NCBI GenBank assembly: GCA_963667815.1
Contig: OY764021.1
Length of the DNA stretch: 64,000 bases
DNA from: Saccharicrinis sp963667815
GTDB taxonomy: Bacteria; Bacteroidota; Bacteroidia; Bacteroidales; Marinilabiliaceae
Strand: one strand, 5' to 3'
Positions 27,246 through 36,945 of the stretch are shown one piece after another (position 1 is the stretch's first letter; each line of letters starts with the position of its first letter). A program made the position numbers and the translations under genes. The notes under the pieces are model-generated. The model was not told the origin of the DNA, searched no databases, and worked only from the letters and a program-made list of their open reading frames with translations.

Positions 27246-28235
27246 ATGGCTGAAACATTTTTTAAAAATATAATATCCCGGTTTACTAAGAAAAAATATT
27301 CTGAGGAAACGGAAATGAAGTTCAGATATTGGCTTTCGCAGAATAAAGAGGACGAGGAGGTTGAAAAAGCTATGTTTGAACTTTGGAAGGAAACTCCAAA
27401 TCAAATTACTGACCAAACGTTGGAAGATCTTGCTATTTTAAAATCAGAGATAGCCAACGAAGCTACACCTAAAAAGTCAGTTCGATTTTTACATCATCCA
27501 ATACTTAAATATGCTGCTGTATTCCTTTTATTAGTAACAACATCCATTATTACATATATTTCAACTCAGCCAAAAGAAATTGCGTTTACTGAATATACTG
27601 TACCTAAAGGAGAAACTAAAAATATTACCCTTGCAGATGGTACTGTAGTAAGTATTAACGCAGGTTCATCTTTAATTTATCCTAAAGAATTTGTGGCCAA
27701 TACCAGGTCCGTGTTTTTAACCGGAGAAGCCATATTTCGGGTAGCAAAAAATCCGGATAAGCCTTTTATTGTGAATACCAATCATATTTCTGTTAAAGCA
27801 TTAGGAACAGCATTTAATGTGCAGGCTTATGCCGAATTTGATAATACAACAACTACACTTATTGAGGGAAAAGTACGTATAAAAGACAACTACTCAATTG
27901 AGCATTATGACCTGGATCCAAATCAGCAACTTTTATTTGATAACTCTAATCATAAAATTGAGGTAAAAAAGGTTGATGCTGAAAAAGCAACCATGTGGGA
28001 AAAAGGATATTTAATTTTTGAGGATGTTGCCTTCTCGGAAATAATATCAACTGTTGAACGCAAGTATAATGTGCAAATTAGTTATGTTGAAGCACAATAC
28101 AAGGAATATAAATGTAATGTAAAATTTAAACCCAACGAAACCATATCTGATGTAATGTCTGTATTAAGTGAAATGACTACACATGCAAAATATGAAGTAA
28201 ACAACAACCAAATATTGATTCATTCGGTTGAATAA
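27246..28235 (+). CDS. FecR-family anti-sigma factor
   Basis: A 329-residue protein. The N-terminal cytoplasmic part (about 1-80, with RYWLSQNKEDEEVEKAMFELW) is followed by one membrane helix (about 85-103, ILKYAAVFLLLVTTSIIT). The periplasmic FecR domain has TVPKGETKNITLADGTVVSINAGSSLIYP and FLTGEAIFRVAKNPDKPF. The C-terminal DUF4974-like domain (GYLIFEDVAFSEIISTVERKYNVQI) is the part thought to contact the STN domain of the transporter. It holds the sigma factor at 26626 inactive until the SusC partner signals. A strong terminator follows 22 nt after the stop. Confidence 0.93.
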   Translation: MAETFFKNIISRFTKKKYSEETEMKFRYWLSQNKEDEEVEKAMFELWKETPNQITDQTLEDLAILKSEIANEATPKKSVRFLHHPILKYAAVFLLLVTTSIITYISTQPKEIAFTEYTVPKGETKNITLADGTVVSINAGSSLIYPKEFVANTRSVFLTGEAIFRVAKNPDKPFIVNTNHISVKALGTAFNVQAYAEFDNTTTTLIEGKVRIKDNYSIEHYDLDPNQQLLFDNSNHKIEVKKVDAEKATMWEKGYLIFEDVAFSEIISTVERKYNVQISYVEAQYKEYKCNVKFKPNETISDVMSVLSEMTTHAKYEVNNNQILIHSVE

Positions 28236-28257
28236 AAACAATAATTAATAAAATCAT

Positions 28258-28301
28258 AAAAAAAGCCTGCTAGAATTTATACATCTAAGCAGGCTTTTTT
28301 T
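28258..28301 (+). terminator. Rho-independent terminator after the sigma/FecR pair
   Basis: The stem AAAAAGCCTGCT / AGCAGGCTTTTT has a 16-nt loop and is followed by a T-run on the plus strand. A-rich flanks make it usable in both directions, though no gene on the minus strand clearly ends here. Confidence 0.9.
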
Positions 28302-28309
28302 ATTAAACC

Positions 28310-28870
28310 AACCTTTTAATTTTCTGAATATATGGTTGCGTTGACAGTTTAGCATTGCTGTTTGTAAAGCTTGTTGAATCTCGAAATAACCAATCCTGGT
28401 AATCTTGTTAATCCGGTCCATGCTGTTAGCTCCAATTACAAGCAAATAAACGATATATTTTTTTTGATGAGCCATGATACAATTTATCAGATACAAGGGA
28501 AGATTAGTGTAAAAAGTATCGGCCGATGGTTTTATTGTTAGTTTCTTTTTTTTCTAATTCATTGTATTGTTAAATTGTTGATTTGTTTTACCAAGCTGTA
28601 AATCACCTTCAATCATTATACCTTCTGACTTGCTTCCATTTTTCTTATAGCTAAAGTATAATGAAATATGCATTGAAAAAATAACGGTAATTCTACCGTT
28701 ACTTTTTAAGCAACGTTAACTATTGATTAATAGAGATTTGTACTATCGCATAAAGGAGAACTATATCAGTTTTTATCATTAAAACGATGATTTTATAGCC
28801 AATTATGCATGTTTTTATAAATACGGCAAAAGATTGTGCACAAAAGTGTTAAAAATAGCATTTTACTATG
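28310..28870. other. Gene-free stretch with a small bidirectional hairpin
   Basis: A minus-strand frame of 80 codons (28254-28496) overlaps the terminator and has no family resemblance, so I do not call it. A hairpin TAACGGTA-ATTC-TACCGTTA (28682-28701) has A- and T-runs on its two sides and could terminate in either direction. Otherwise nothing is seen. Confidence 0.5.
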
Positions 28871-28883
28871 CATGATCGGGTCA

Positions 28884-29000
28884 TAAACGGACTTGCTATG
28901 TACTTGCTGCGGACCTGCTGCGGACAATGAACGGGTTTCTGCGGGTGGTCTGCGGATAGGCTGCGGGTGAGCATCGGTCTATAGCACCCGCAGAAATGCC
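28884..29000. repeat. GC-rich island with tandem CTGCGG motifs and a 12-bp inverted repeat
   Basis: CTGCTGCGGAC-like units are repeated near 28904-28926, and CTGCGGGT/CTGCGGAT variants follow. TTTCTGCGGGTG (28936-28947) and CACCCGCAGAAA (28985-28996) form a perfect 12-bp inverted repeat around a 37-nt interior. Base composition differs sharply from the flanks. It lies just left of an IS element. It may be a structured element or a foreign remnant. Confidence 0.7.
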
Positions 29001-29062
29001 GTAGCGCATCCGAATAGTTACCGAGTCTGTATGCTCTTTAGTATATTGGTGGTCCGTTTGTA

Positions 29063-30508
29063 GACTAAAGGAGTTAGATTATTAATGAAAATTTATCACT
29101 AGTGACCGAGTAAAAAATAAAAGAGGGTAGTCCCTTTCGGTTTCCCCTCAAAGTTGTAAATTGATTTTGCGAAACTTTTTACAACATGAGCAAAAATAGT
29201 GAAATAAAATTTGTCGGTCAGCCGATATTCAAACAGATAATAGATTTGTTAAAAGTAGTAGACATACCATCCTTAATTAAGCAACACAATAGCGACCGCT
29301 ATTACAAGGCATTCAAGACCCAAACGCATATTATTACCATGCTGTTTGGAATATTTAGTCGTTGCGATTCAATGACTGAAATCTGTGAAGGAATGCGTGC
29401 ATTGGGCGGAAAATTGAATCATTTAGGTCTGGAAAAAGCACCGGCTAAAAGTACTGCTGGTGATGGATTGCGTAATCGAGACAACCGCTTTTTCGAGTCG
29501 TTATATTTTGATCTGGTTAAGAAATACCAAACTTTTTTGTCGGACAGCCGGACTTATGGACTGACTTTTAAAGAGGTTTTGTTGATTGATTCAACAACCA
29601 TCCGATTGTTTAGTGATGTTCTTAAAGGAGTGGGAAGAAACCCCAAAGGTGATGGCAAGAAGAAGGGTGGGCTCAAAGTCCATATGCTTATTGATGCCGT
29701 ACAATCAGTAGGGAGGTTCGTAAAAGTTACAGCAGCTAAGGTACATGACAAAAACTTTCTTAAAAGCCTAGAGTTAATATCGCATAGCATGATCGTTTTT
29801 GATAAGGCCTACAACTATTATCATCAGTTTGCTTTATGGACTCATCAGCAAGTCTATTTTGTAACCCGTTTAAAGAAAAATGCAGTTTACACAATTATAG
29901 AAACACATAAGACTGGATATAAAAAGAAAGGTGTCGCCAAAGTCCTAAAAGATCAGACCATAGAGTTGGAATACTATCCAGAAAACGAAGATGGAGGGAA
30001 GCAATATAAAATAAAGAAGACTATAAGACTTAGAAAAGTGGCTTACCAAGATGATCGGAATCGTTATTTTGAGTTTTTAACCAATAATTTTGAAATATCA
30101 GCAGAAGAAGTGGCATTTTTATACAAGAAGCGTTGGGGTATAGAACTGCTTTTCAAAAAGATGAAGCAGAACTTTCAGCTTCACTACTTCTATGGTGAGA
30201 ACGAGAATGCAATCCGAACCCAGGTTTGGTGCACATTAATCGCTCAGCTTTTAATGACTGTAATACAGAAGAAGGCCCAAACAAAGAAAGCATTTTCTGT
30301 AGTTGCGTCTTTAGTAAGGATACACCTGATTAGCATGCTTGAATTGACAGAACTATTGCGAAATAAGAATAGAAGCTTTACAAAGCAAATTAGCGGATCC
30401 CCTGGACAATTGAAGTTGATTTGGAATGGGGTCTGATTTTTAATTAAAAAACGAATGCCCTGTTTATGGGCGTTACAGAAGATAATTTTTAATATCCAGA
30501 CTTTAGTC
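29063..30508 (+). mobile_element. IS4-family insertion sequence (ends approximate)
   Basis: The transposase gene is bounded by imperfect inverted ends. The left end GACTAAAG (29063-29070), continuing GAGTTAGATTATTAATG, matches the complement of the right end (CTTTAGTC at 30501-30508), which reads GACTAAAGTCTGGATATTAA. Length is about 1446 bp. I could not find a target-site duplication, so the exact ends are uncertain. The gene is intact, so the element may be active. Confidence 0.6.
29186..30436 (+). CDS. IS4-family transposase
   Basis: A 416-residue protein. The N-terminal 75 residues resemble the DUF4372 domain common in this group. The DDE core is complete: D135 (VLLIDSTT), D206 (IVFDKAYNYY) and E320. 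The last sits in a full Y-(2)-R-(3)-E-(6)-K signature (YKKRWGIELLFKKMK), which defines IS4-type transposases. There is no frameshift or stop. It is inserted between the sigma/FecR pair and the GH3 operon without visibly breaking a gene. Confidence 0.95.
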   Translation: MSKNSEIKFVGQPIFKQIIDLLKVVDIPSLIKQHNSDRYYKAFKTQTHIITMLFGIFSRCDSMTEICEGMRALGGKLNHLGLEKAPAKSTAGDGLRNRDNRFFESLYFDLVKKYQTFLSDSRTYGLTFKEVLLIDSTTIRLFSDVLKGVGRNPKGDGKKKGGLKVHMLIDAVQSVGRFVKVTAAKVHDKNFLKSLELISHSMIVFDKAYNYYHQFALWTHQQVYFVTRLKKNAVYTIIETHKTGYKKKGVAKVLKDQTIELEYYPENEDGGKQYKIKKTIRLRKVAYQDDRNRYFEFLTNNFEISAEEVAFLYKKRWGIELLFKKMKQNFQLHYFYGENENAIRTQVWCTLIAQLLMTVIQKKAQTKKAFSVVASLVRIHLISMLELTELLRNKNRSFTKQISGSPGQLKLIWNGV

Positions 30509-30647
30509 GGTTAATAGTGAAAATTTATATTTACATAATGTAAAATGCATAAATTTCAAAGCAAGGCTAATGTAGAGCAAAATATCTTGTTAATCCTGGC
30601 AAAGCACACATTTATATTATATAAATCTCAAAGTTTAGTATTATTTA

Positions 30648-30893
30648 TTATCGCTCTATTTCTAAATGCCTGATCAAGTCATTTATAATTGGCATCGCTC
30701 TTTCAACATCTTTACTTTCAATATAGAGATCAATTGCAGATGGAACTCCACCTGAAAAACCAGCAGCTATACCTGAATTAAAATCACTTTTAATTAATGA
30801 AGATATTCCCTGATTTTCTAATTCTCCTTTAATCATACCTACAGTTACCTCACTACCAGTAAACACTCTAATTGTTTCATTCATTTGAGTCAT
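30648..30893 (-). CDS. DUF2007-family small protein
   Basis: An 81-residue protein. VFTGSEVTVGMIKGELENQGISSLIKSD and a C-terminal IDLYIESKDVERAMPIINDL match the single-domain DUF2007 family (putative prokaryotic signal-transducing protein), with its glycine-rich middle. Start 30893 or 30884 (MNETIRVF). It is soluble, of unknown function, and stands alone between the IS element and the GH3 operon. Confidence 0.75.
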   Translation of the reverse strand: MTQMNETIRVFTGSEVTVGMIKGELENQGISSLIKSDFNSGIAAGFSGGVPSAIDLYIESKDVERAMPIINDLIRHLEIER

Positions 30894-31158
30894 GTCAAGA
30901 TATTTTTAATCTGATAATAAATATATTACATTTTTCAATAATGCATATATATTAACCAAAAGTTTAATTTTTTGTCATAGGCTAGTTATAGTTTATATAG
31001 GTACAATATATTGTTACACTTCTATCCTATTGATATTGTGTATTCAATAATAGTTATCATTAAAAGTATATAAACATATCTCTGTTCTAAATACGTATTT
31101 TTACTTGCAAATTAGATTCCTTTTCTGAGACTGAAAATAGTCCATTCTCTGATACAAA
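30894..31158. other. AT-rich intergenic stretch, nothing recognised
   Basis: It holds the upstream region of the DUF2007 gene. I see no conserved site or gene. Confidence 0.5.
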
Positions 31159-31159
31159 T

Positions 31160-31203
31160 AAAAAAATCAGACAACAACACTTAAAAAGTCCGTCATCTGA
31201 TTT
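31160..31203 (-). terminator. Terminator of the GH3-GH78-like-beta-helix-GH3 operon
   Basis: On the minus strand AAATCAGA pairs with TCTGATTT, extended by wobble pairs, and is followed by a run of T. It begins about 22 nt after the stop of the 31225 gene. Confidence 0.75.
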
Positions 31204-31224
31204 CTCATTACTAATAGTTAATTC

Positions 31225-33486
31225 TTATTTTGATTGGTAGTGGAAGTTCTGAGTTTTTACATTTTCAGAATTTGGACCTATTGCAATCTGAAACTCACCT
31301 GGTTCAACTTTATATTCCAGTTTTTCGTTATAGAATTTTAAATCTTTATCCGTAATCTGAAATTCAATTGTTTTTTCCTCACCTGGCTTTAAGTATACCT
31401 TTTTAAAGGCTTTTAACTCCTTCAATGGACGGGTAACACTTGCTACCATATCTCTTATATATAACTGAGCGGTTTCTTCACCTGCATAAGCTCCTGTGTT
31501 TTTAATTTTTATAGCTGCAGTTAGGGTATCTCCATAATGCATTACATTATCTTTAATTGTTACGTCTTCATATTCAAATGAAGTATAACTCAATCCATAT
31601 CCGAAAGGATAAAGAGGTTTGTTTGAAACATCAATAAACTGAGATGTATACTTTACTCCAGGAATGAGTGGTCTTCCGGTATTTTTCATATTATAATACA
31701 CAGGTATTTGCCCAACCTTACGAGGAAAGGACATAGTTAACCTTCCTGATGGATTATAATCTCCCCATAAAATACTTGTTAATGCAGGGGCTGTTTGGCT
31801 ACCTCCAGACCAGCATTGTAATATAGCAGCACAATTTTCTGCCTCCCACTCTAATGTCAAAGGTCTGCCACTTACTATTACTAAAACTACTGGTTTGCCT
31901 GTTTTAACTAATGCTTTCAATAATTTTTTTTGCGTTTCTTGCAAAGAAATATCAGCCATACTGGAAGCTTCGCCCGACATAGCAGCAGACTCTCCGAGGA
32001 CAGCCACTACTACATCAGACTTTTGCGCAGTTAAAACTGCTTCTTTCAACATTACTTCATCAACTTTGTTTTCGGCATTATAATTAATCAGCTTTGCTAA
32101 TTCTATATTATTTGTAAGTTTGGCACCTTCTGCATACAGAACATTCCCCTTTGCCTGTGCTGCTTCTTTAATAGACTGCACATTATCCAATTCTCCACTT
32201 AACACCCAGGTTCCCAATAAATCCTTTTTAGAATCAGCCAGAGGGCCGATAACGGCCACTCTCTGGTCTGATTTTAAAGGAAGTGTATTATTATTTTTTA
32301 ATAGGACGCATGATTTTTGTGCTGCAACAAAGGATAATTCTGTAAACTCAGTTTTTTTAAGACTGTTTACACGATCCTTTTTCAGTCTGATAAAAGGATC
32401 ATTAAATAATCCTAATTTATATTTAGCTTCAAGTACTCTTCTGCAAGCCTTGTCTATAATTTCCATTGATACTGCACCTTCATCTAAAGATGATTTTAAA
32501 GTATTAATAAAACCTTCACTAACCATATCCATATCAACACCAGCATCAATAGCCAAGGCCGATGATGTTTTTAAGTCTCCAATTCCATGGTTTCCCATTT
32601 CACTAATTGCTGTATAATCAGTTACAATAAAACCATTGAATCCCCATTTATTTCGAAGAACATCATCAATCAGGTATTTATTAGACGTAGCAGGAACACC
32701 ATTAATATCATTAAATGATGTCATTACAGAACCAACGCCTGCATCAACTGCAGCCTGATATGGAGGAAGAAAATCCTGAAACATTCTGATTTTACTCATA
32801 TCTACCGTATTATAATCTCTTCCTGCTTCAGCGGCACCATATAACGCATAATGCTTAACACAAGCCATCACAGATTCATCTGTTGCCATATTTGTACCCT
32901 GATATCCTTTTACCATTGCCTCTGCGATAAGAGATCCCAGATAGGTATCCTCCCCGGCACCCTCTGCAACTCTACCCCAACGTGGATCACGAGATATATC
33001 AACCATAGGCGAAAACACCCAGTCAATACCATCTGCACTGGTTTCGTAAGCTGCAGCCTTTGCGGTAAGTCCTATTAAATCAAGATCCCAGGAACAAGAC
33101 AATGCCAGAGGTATTGGGAATATAATATGATGTCCATGTATCACATCCTGACCAAACATTAAAGGAATTCCTAACCTTGATTGTTTTACAGCCAACTCCT
33201 GAATTTTTCTACGTTCTTGCAGGGATTCAATATTAAAAAGACCTCCTACTAATCCGTTAGCAACTTTCTGACTCACTCCGGTATTAGCTGCCGCTCCAGT
33301 AGTCAAACTTCCGTCCCAAGCCAATAAATTCAATTGACCTAATTTTTCATTCAACGTCATTTTCAACAATAATGAGTCGATATAACCGTCCATTTTTGCT
33401 GAATCTGTATGTGTTTGTTTTTGTGTACATCTAGGCAAAAACAAAACTATTGATATGATTATTAAAATACCTGTTAACCGTTTCAA
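31225..33486 (-). CDS. GH3 beta-glucosidase lipoprotein, BglX-like
   Basis: A 753-residue lipoprotein (MKRLTGILIIISIVLFLPRC). The GH3 N-terminal barrel has FGQDVIHGHH, SPMVDISRDPRWGR and CVKHYALYGAAEAGRDY (substrate Lys-His). The nucleophile is Asp about 290 in NGFIVTDY. The C-terminal sandwich (SCVLLKNNNTLPL) and the fibronectin-III-like end (YPFGYGLSYTSFEY) are complete. It releases terminal glucose from beta-linked oligosaccharides in the periplasm or on the inner face of the outer membrane. Last gene of a tight four-gene operon (22-nt gap from the beta-helix gene). Confidence 0.93.
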   Translation of the reverse strand: MKRLTGILIIISIVLFLPRCTQKQTHTDSAKMDGYIDSLLLKMTLNEKLGQLNLLAWDGSLTTGAAANTGVSQKVANGLVGGLFNIESLQERRKIQELAVKQSRLGIPLMFGQDVIHGHHIIFPIPLALSCSWDLDLIGLTAKAAAYETSADGIDWVFSPMVDISRDPRWGRVAEGAGEDTYLGSLIAEAMVKGYQGTNMATDESVMACVKHYALYGAAEAGRDYNTVDMSKIRMFQDFLPPYQAAVDAGVGSVMTSFNDINGVPATSNKYLIDDVLRNKWGFNGFIVTDYTAISEMGNHGIGDLKTSSALAIDAGVDMDMVSEGFINTLKSSLDEGAVSMEIIDKACRRVLEAKYKLGLFNDPFIRLKKDRVNSLKKTEFTELSFVAAQKSCVLLKNNNTLPLKSDQRVAVIGPLADSKKDLLGTWVLSGELDNVQSIKEAAQAKGNVLYAEGAKLTNNIELAKLINYNAENKVDEVMLKEAVLTAQKSDVVVAVLGESAAMSGEASSMADISLQETQKKLLKALVKTGKPVVLVIVSGRPLTLEWEAENCAAILQCWSGGSQTAPALTSILWGDYNPSGRLTMSFPRKVGQIPVYYNMKNTGRPLIPGVKYTSQFIDVSNKPLYPFGYGLSYTSFEYEDVTIKDNVMHYGDTLTAAIKIKNTGAYAGEETAQLYIRDMVASVTRPLKELKAFKKVYLKPGEEKTIEFQITDKDLKFYNEKLEYKVEPGEFQIAIGPNSENVKTQNFHYQSK

Positions 33487-33508
33487 TTTTGATATAAATT
33501 AAGTTGTA

Positions 33509-35260
33509 TTACCAAATAGCCTTTCTGTTATTCTTATTTACAGATTGACCTTTACCATTAATTATACTTTTTACTTCACTGTCTTCATTTCCACCAAGCC
33601 AAATTGTAGTAATATGATGAAAATTATCTTCTATGTGAGATGGAGTTTCAACTGCCTGATCAACAATTGCAGCACTTTTAAAAAACACATTGTAGATTCC
33701 CATGCCCCATACTTCATGATTTTTCACATCCGCATCCACTTTATAGGCAGCGTAACCATTAGTACCATTATGTCTCCACTCATCCGGAGACGGCACATAA
33801 TAGGGCATTTCACACTGATAGAAATAAACCCTACCATTTTCTCCGTTCCACACAGTTTGGTATTCCTGAAAATGCTCGTTGAAGAGACCATAAATAGTCA
33901 CATCATCACCATTGACTGTAAGTCCATTTGCTCCTTTATTCAAATCCCAACCGGCTCCATTTCCATGATCTGCCCTCCATAACCAAATATGGTCAGCTAC
34001 AACATTGTTGCTATTAATGGTTAAGGCATTATTAACAGTTCCTTGTAAATAGCCACCAACACGAACAAACAGATCATAAATATAAGATGGTTTTTCATTG
34101 TGATCATTATCACACCCTGAAGTTCCAAATTGAATGAGCGTTTCAGACTTTTTTAATCCTGCATCAACCAAAATACCAGAAAGCATTACTCCATCAACAT
34201 CTGCAATTTCAATAGCTGTGTTTCCATTTATAGGCATTAAGGATGGATGGCCAATTCCCATAAGTATTGTACCTGTATTTGTAACTTTTAGGCTCTTTTC
34301 AAGTCGATAAATTCCTGGCGTAAACAATACATTTTTACCCTTCTGCAAAGCAGCATTAATCGTTTCTGAGTTGTCGGAAGTGGAATTGGCAATATAAAAA
34401 TCAGCCATTTCTACCTTAGTAAAATCACTATCCTGCTGAACTTCCCAACTTATACCTTGAGCTCTTCTTTTTTGAATTGGAAGATTTACAACCAGATTGT
34501 TTCTATTATCTATTGCTAAAAATGGTTTTTCCCTAATAATAATAGCACTATCAATAGACAGATAAGGTTTTTCAGGCCATCTGTTTTCTGGAGTTCCTTT
34601 AACTCCTAAGGATACCATATTCCATAGACCACCTGAACAACTTTCCCATTCACAATTTCGAGAAAACCATTGTTGTTGAGGACCAAAATCTACCTTTCCT
34701 TCAATTTTAGAATCTGACAAATAACCTCCACTCGCAGGTCCTTGATCATGTAATTGCAAATTACCTTTTATATAAACCCGCCTCATTGGAGCTGCTTGTG
34801 ATACAGCCCAAACATTAGTTGAGTCCTTTGTTGGAATGATAGTCAAATTTTCAACTGAACGCCAAAAATTGATCAACACACTTCCATTAAAAGTTGGAGG
34901 AGCAAATGCTTCTACTCCTCCGGTAATTATTACGCCTTTAGGGGATGCTCCCAAACCAGCAACTGCTGTATAATATCCTACCTTAATATTCAGGTTGTAG
35001 TATCCTGGAGTAAATAAAAGAGCAAACCTATTATCATTAAATTCACTATGTTTATTGCTTTGTAATGCATAAACAGAATCAGCAATGTGTTGTATACTTT
35101 CCATCTTCATGTCAGGAGTAAAAACAAACACATTCTTTCCAAAGTCTATTTCTGATAGGTTACTTTTATTTTGTGCATTACAACCACTGATCACATATAA
35201 CAGCAGAAAATATAAATAGATACAGTGTTTGGTAAATGAATTCTTATTTATCAAAACCAT
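33509..35260 (-). CDS. Secreted right-handed beta-helix protein, GH55-like ('adenylyl cyclase'-labelled family)
   Basis: A 583-residue protein with a lipoprotein-like signal ending VISGC. It is made of beta-helix rungs in two halves. The N-terminal part (FALLFTPGYYNLNIKVGYYTAVAGLG, VENLTIIP, WAVSQAAPMRRVYIKGNLQLHD) is followed by a second pectate-lyase-3-like part (INAALQKGKNVLFTPGIYRL, IEIADVDGVMLSGILVDAG, ADHIWLWRADHGNGAGW, YGLFNEHFQEYQTVWNGENG). This matches large actinobacterial secreted proteins often misnamed adenylyl cyclase. The two-half helix recalls GH55 exo-beta-1,3-glucanases. It has no cyclase motif. The neighbours (two GH3, GH78-like) support a glycan role. Family membership is from memory. 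Confidence 0.65.
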   Translation of the reverse strand: MVLINKNSFTKHCIYLYFLLLYVISGCNAQNKSNLSEIDFGKNVFVFTPDMKMESIQHIADSVYALQSNKHSEFNDNRFALLFTPGYYNLNIKVGYYTAVAGLGASPKGVIITGGVEAFAPPTFNGSVLINFWRSVENLTIIPTKDSTNVWAVSQAAPMRRVYIKGNLQLHDQGPASGGYLSDSKIEGKVDFGPQQQWFSRNCEWESCSGGLWNMVSLGVKGTPENRWPEKPYLSIDSAIIIREKPFLAIDNRNNLVVNLPIQKRRAQGISWEVQQDSDFTKVEMADFYIANSTSDNSETINAALQKGKNVLFTPGIYRLEKSLKVTNTGTILMGIGHPSLMPINGNTAIEIADVDGVMLSGILVDAGLKKSETLIQFGTSGCDNDHNEKPSYIYDLFVRVGGYLQGTVNNALTINSNNVVADHIWLWRADHGNGAGWDLNKGANGLTVNGDDVTIYGLFNEHFQEYQTVWNGENGRVYFYQCEMPYYVPSPDEWRHNGTNGYAAYKVDADVKNHEVWGMGIYNVFFKSAAIVDQAVETPSHIEDNFHHITTIWLGGNEDSEVKSIINGKGQSVNKNNRKAIW

Positions 35261-35276
35261 ACGATTAGTATCTTAG

Positions 35277-36926
35277 TTATTTTTGAAATATTTCAGGATA
35301 CTTTCTAATAAAGTATACCGGTGTACAACTCCATGCATGACAATAACTATTAATAGGGAAAAAGTTATACGGCGATAAAAAATCATTGGTAGGATCATAA
35401 ACCTCCCAAAAAGTATCGGCTCCTTTATCAACCATACCGCCCCAAAAATCAGTTAATACTTCTTTTGCTTTGTCTTCCATTCCTGCATCAATCAATGCCT
35501 GAATAAAATAATGATACATATAAGGCCCACCTGGTTTAAGTGCAGTCTCGCTTTTTAATACATTTGTTAATGCTCTTTTGCTTGCTTTTTCAGAAAGTAC
35601 ATCTCCAATAATCATCCATGCTTGAGAAGCATAAGAAACCTGATGATCCTCTCCACATTCAAACAATCCGGTTTTAGAGTTGTACATATTTTTTAGTGCT
35701 GCACGTTTCATCTTTTTAATTAAAGAAGGAACGTATTTCACTTCATCTTGTACATTTAATAGCTTTGCCAACTCATAAGTTTCATTTAGTGCAAAAATCA
35801 TTAACCCTTGAATTCCTGCGGCTTTATTTAATCCATCTTTCCAATCGAAAAATAACCACCACTCTCCATTAGCTCTTTCATAATCAACTAAGCCATTATC
35901 CGAAACATATTGATTGATAATAGCTAATTGACGTTTTGCAACTGGCCATAACTCTTTTGCCGTTTCTGCATCCTTAGTAGCTGCTAAATATTCTTTTAAA
36001 GTTGCATTATAAAGTAATGAGTAATCCATTAAACGCTGACCTGCTTGTGCATGTGGTTCCGGATCTTCAAAAACAGTTCCTAACACATATCCTTCATCAT
36101 CACTTAAACCTGCTAACATATATAAACACCTCTTAGTTAACTGATGATTTTCGAATGAATAAACGTTTGCTAATGATTCCAGATACATATCTCCAACCCA
36201 TAAACGGCGGTCGCGTTTTGGTCCGTCTTCATATACCGTTTGCATACATTCTTTCAATGTATTTAAACCAATTTTATCAATATTTTTGATCATTTCCGGC
36301 GTAGACTCCGGTAATTCTTTTGGTGCGTTGGCTACAGAAGTAACTGCTTTAAACTTTAGGTTATTAATTTTAAAATCGAAGTATGGAGAGCTACCTATCA
36401 AATCAATTTTCACATATCTACATGCCATACGACGATCGATAGAATAAGATCCTGGAAGGTGCATAATATTATACTCTGTATCCTGCAGCCAGGCGCGACT
36501 AATTCCACCATTAAAAGGTTCATAAGGAGTAACCAATTCAGCAGGTACTTCACCAAAAGTAAATCGAAAACGAACCGGTGAATCAGGAGATCCCCAGATA
36601 GTTGCCAGATCAAAAGAAAAATATCCGGTATAATGATCTCCCAAATCAACGATTACACTATTTAGTTTTCGAATAGATTGCCCGTATAAAGAATCAATTG
36701 GAGCTACAGTTTTAGCCTCCCAACCTTGAAAAGCATCTTCATTTTTTACAATTTCAACAATACTTGCAGGTTCAATAATGGTTTCTTTCAAAACAGGTTT
36801 AAGTTCCTCTGCTTTTTTAACCCAAGCCTTGCCATTCTTATAGTAATTTTGTGCCGTAACCGAACTCATCACCATTAACATGGATAATGCTCCTAACACT
36901 ATAAATCTTTTTAATAGAGTCTTCAT
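35277..36926 (-). CDS. GH78-like six-hairpin glycosidase
   Basis: A 549-residue protein with signal peptide (MKTLLKRFIVLGALSMLMVMSSVTAQ). A beta-sandwich (about 30-195) precedes an alpha/alpha six-hairpin domain. YEDGPKRDRRLWVGDMYLESLA (about 232-253) is the alpha-L-rhamnosidase-type acidic loop. GEWWLFFDWKDGLNKAAGIQ, QAWMIIGDVLS and the ending AHAWSCTP-like block (YCHAWSCTPVYFI) also fit the Bac_rhamnosid family. It is shorter than typical GH78 enzymes, which carry extra sandwich domains. Rhamnose is an odd target in a glucan operon, so the true specificity may differ. Confidence 0.7.
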   Translation of the reverse strand: MKTLLKRFIVLGALSMLMVMSSVTAQNYYKNGKAWVKKAEELKPVLKETIIEPASIVEIVKNEDAFQGWEAKTVAPIDSLYGQSIRKLNSVIVDLGDHYTGYFSFDLATIWGSPDSPVRFRFTFGEVPAELVTPYEPFNGGISRAWLQDTEYNIMHLPGSYSIDRRMACRYVKIDLIGSSPYFDFKINNLKFKAVTSVANAPKELPESTPEMIKNIDKIGLNTLKECMQTVYEDGPKRDRRLWVGDMYLESLANVYSFENHQLTKRCLYMLAGLSDDEGYVLGTVFEDPEPHAQAGQRLMDYSLLYNATLKEYLAATKDAETAKELWPVAKRQLAIINQYVSDNGLVDYERANGEWWLFFDWKDGLNKAAGIQGLMIFALNETYELAKLLNVQDEVKYVPSLIKKMKRAALKNMYNSKTGLFECGEDHQVSYASQAWMIIGDVLSEKASKRALTNVLKSETALKPGGPYMYHYFIQALIDAGMEDKAKEVLTDFWGGMVDKGADTFWEVYDPTNDFLSPYNFFPINSYCHAWSCTPVYFIRKYPEIFQK

Positions 36927-36945
36927 ATATTAGTTTTATATATTA

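Noticed and set aside
28254..28496. 80-codon minus-strand frame beside FecR
   Set aside because: It overlaps the terminator hairpin and resembles no family; no promoter or context supports it.
29063..30508. Exact IS target duplication
   Set aside because: The flanks (ending GTTTGTA and beginning GGTTAAT) do not match, so the ends are given as approximate.
32120..32617. 165-codon plus-strand frame inside the GH3 gene
   Set aside because: Antisense shadow; the opposite strand encodes conserved GH3 motifs throughout.
33509..35260. Adenylyl cyclase
   Set aside because: No cyclase catalytic motif; the sequence is a secreted beta-helix.
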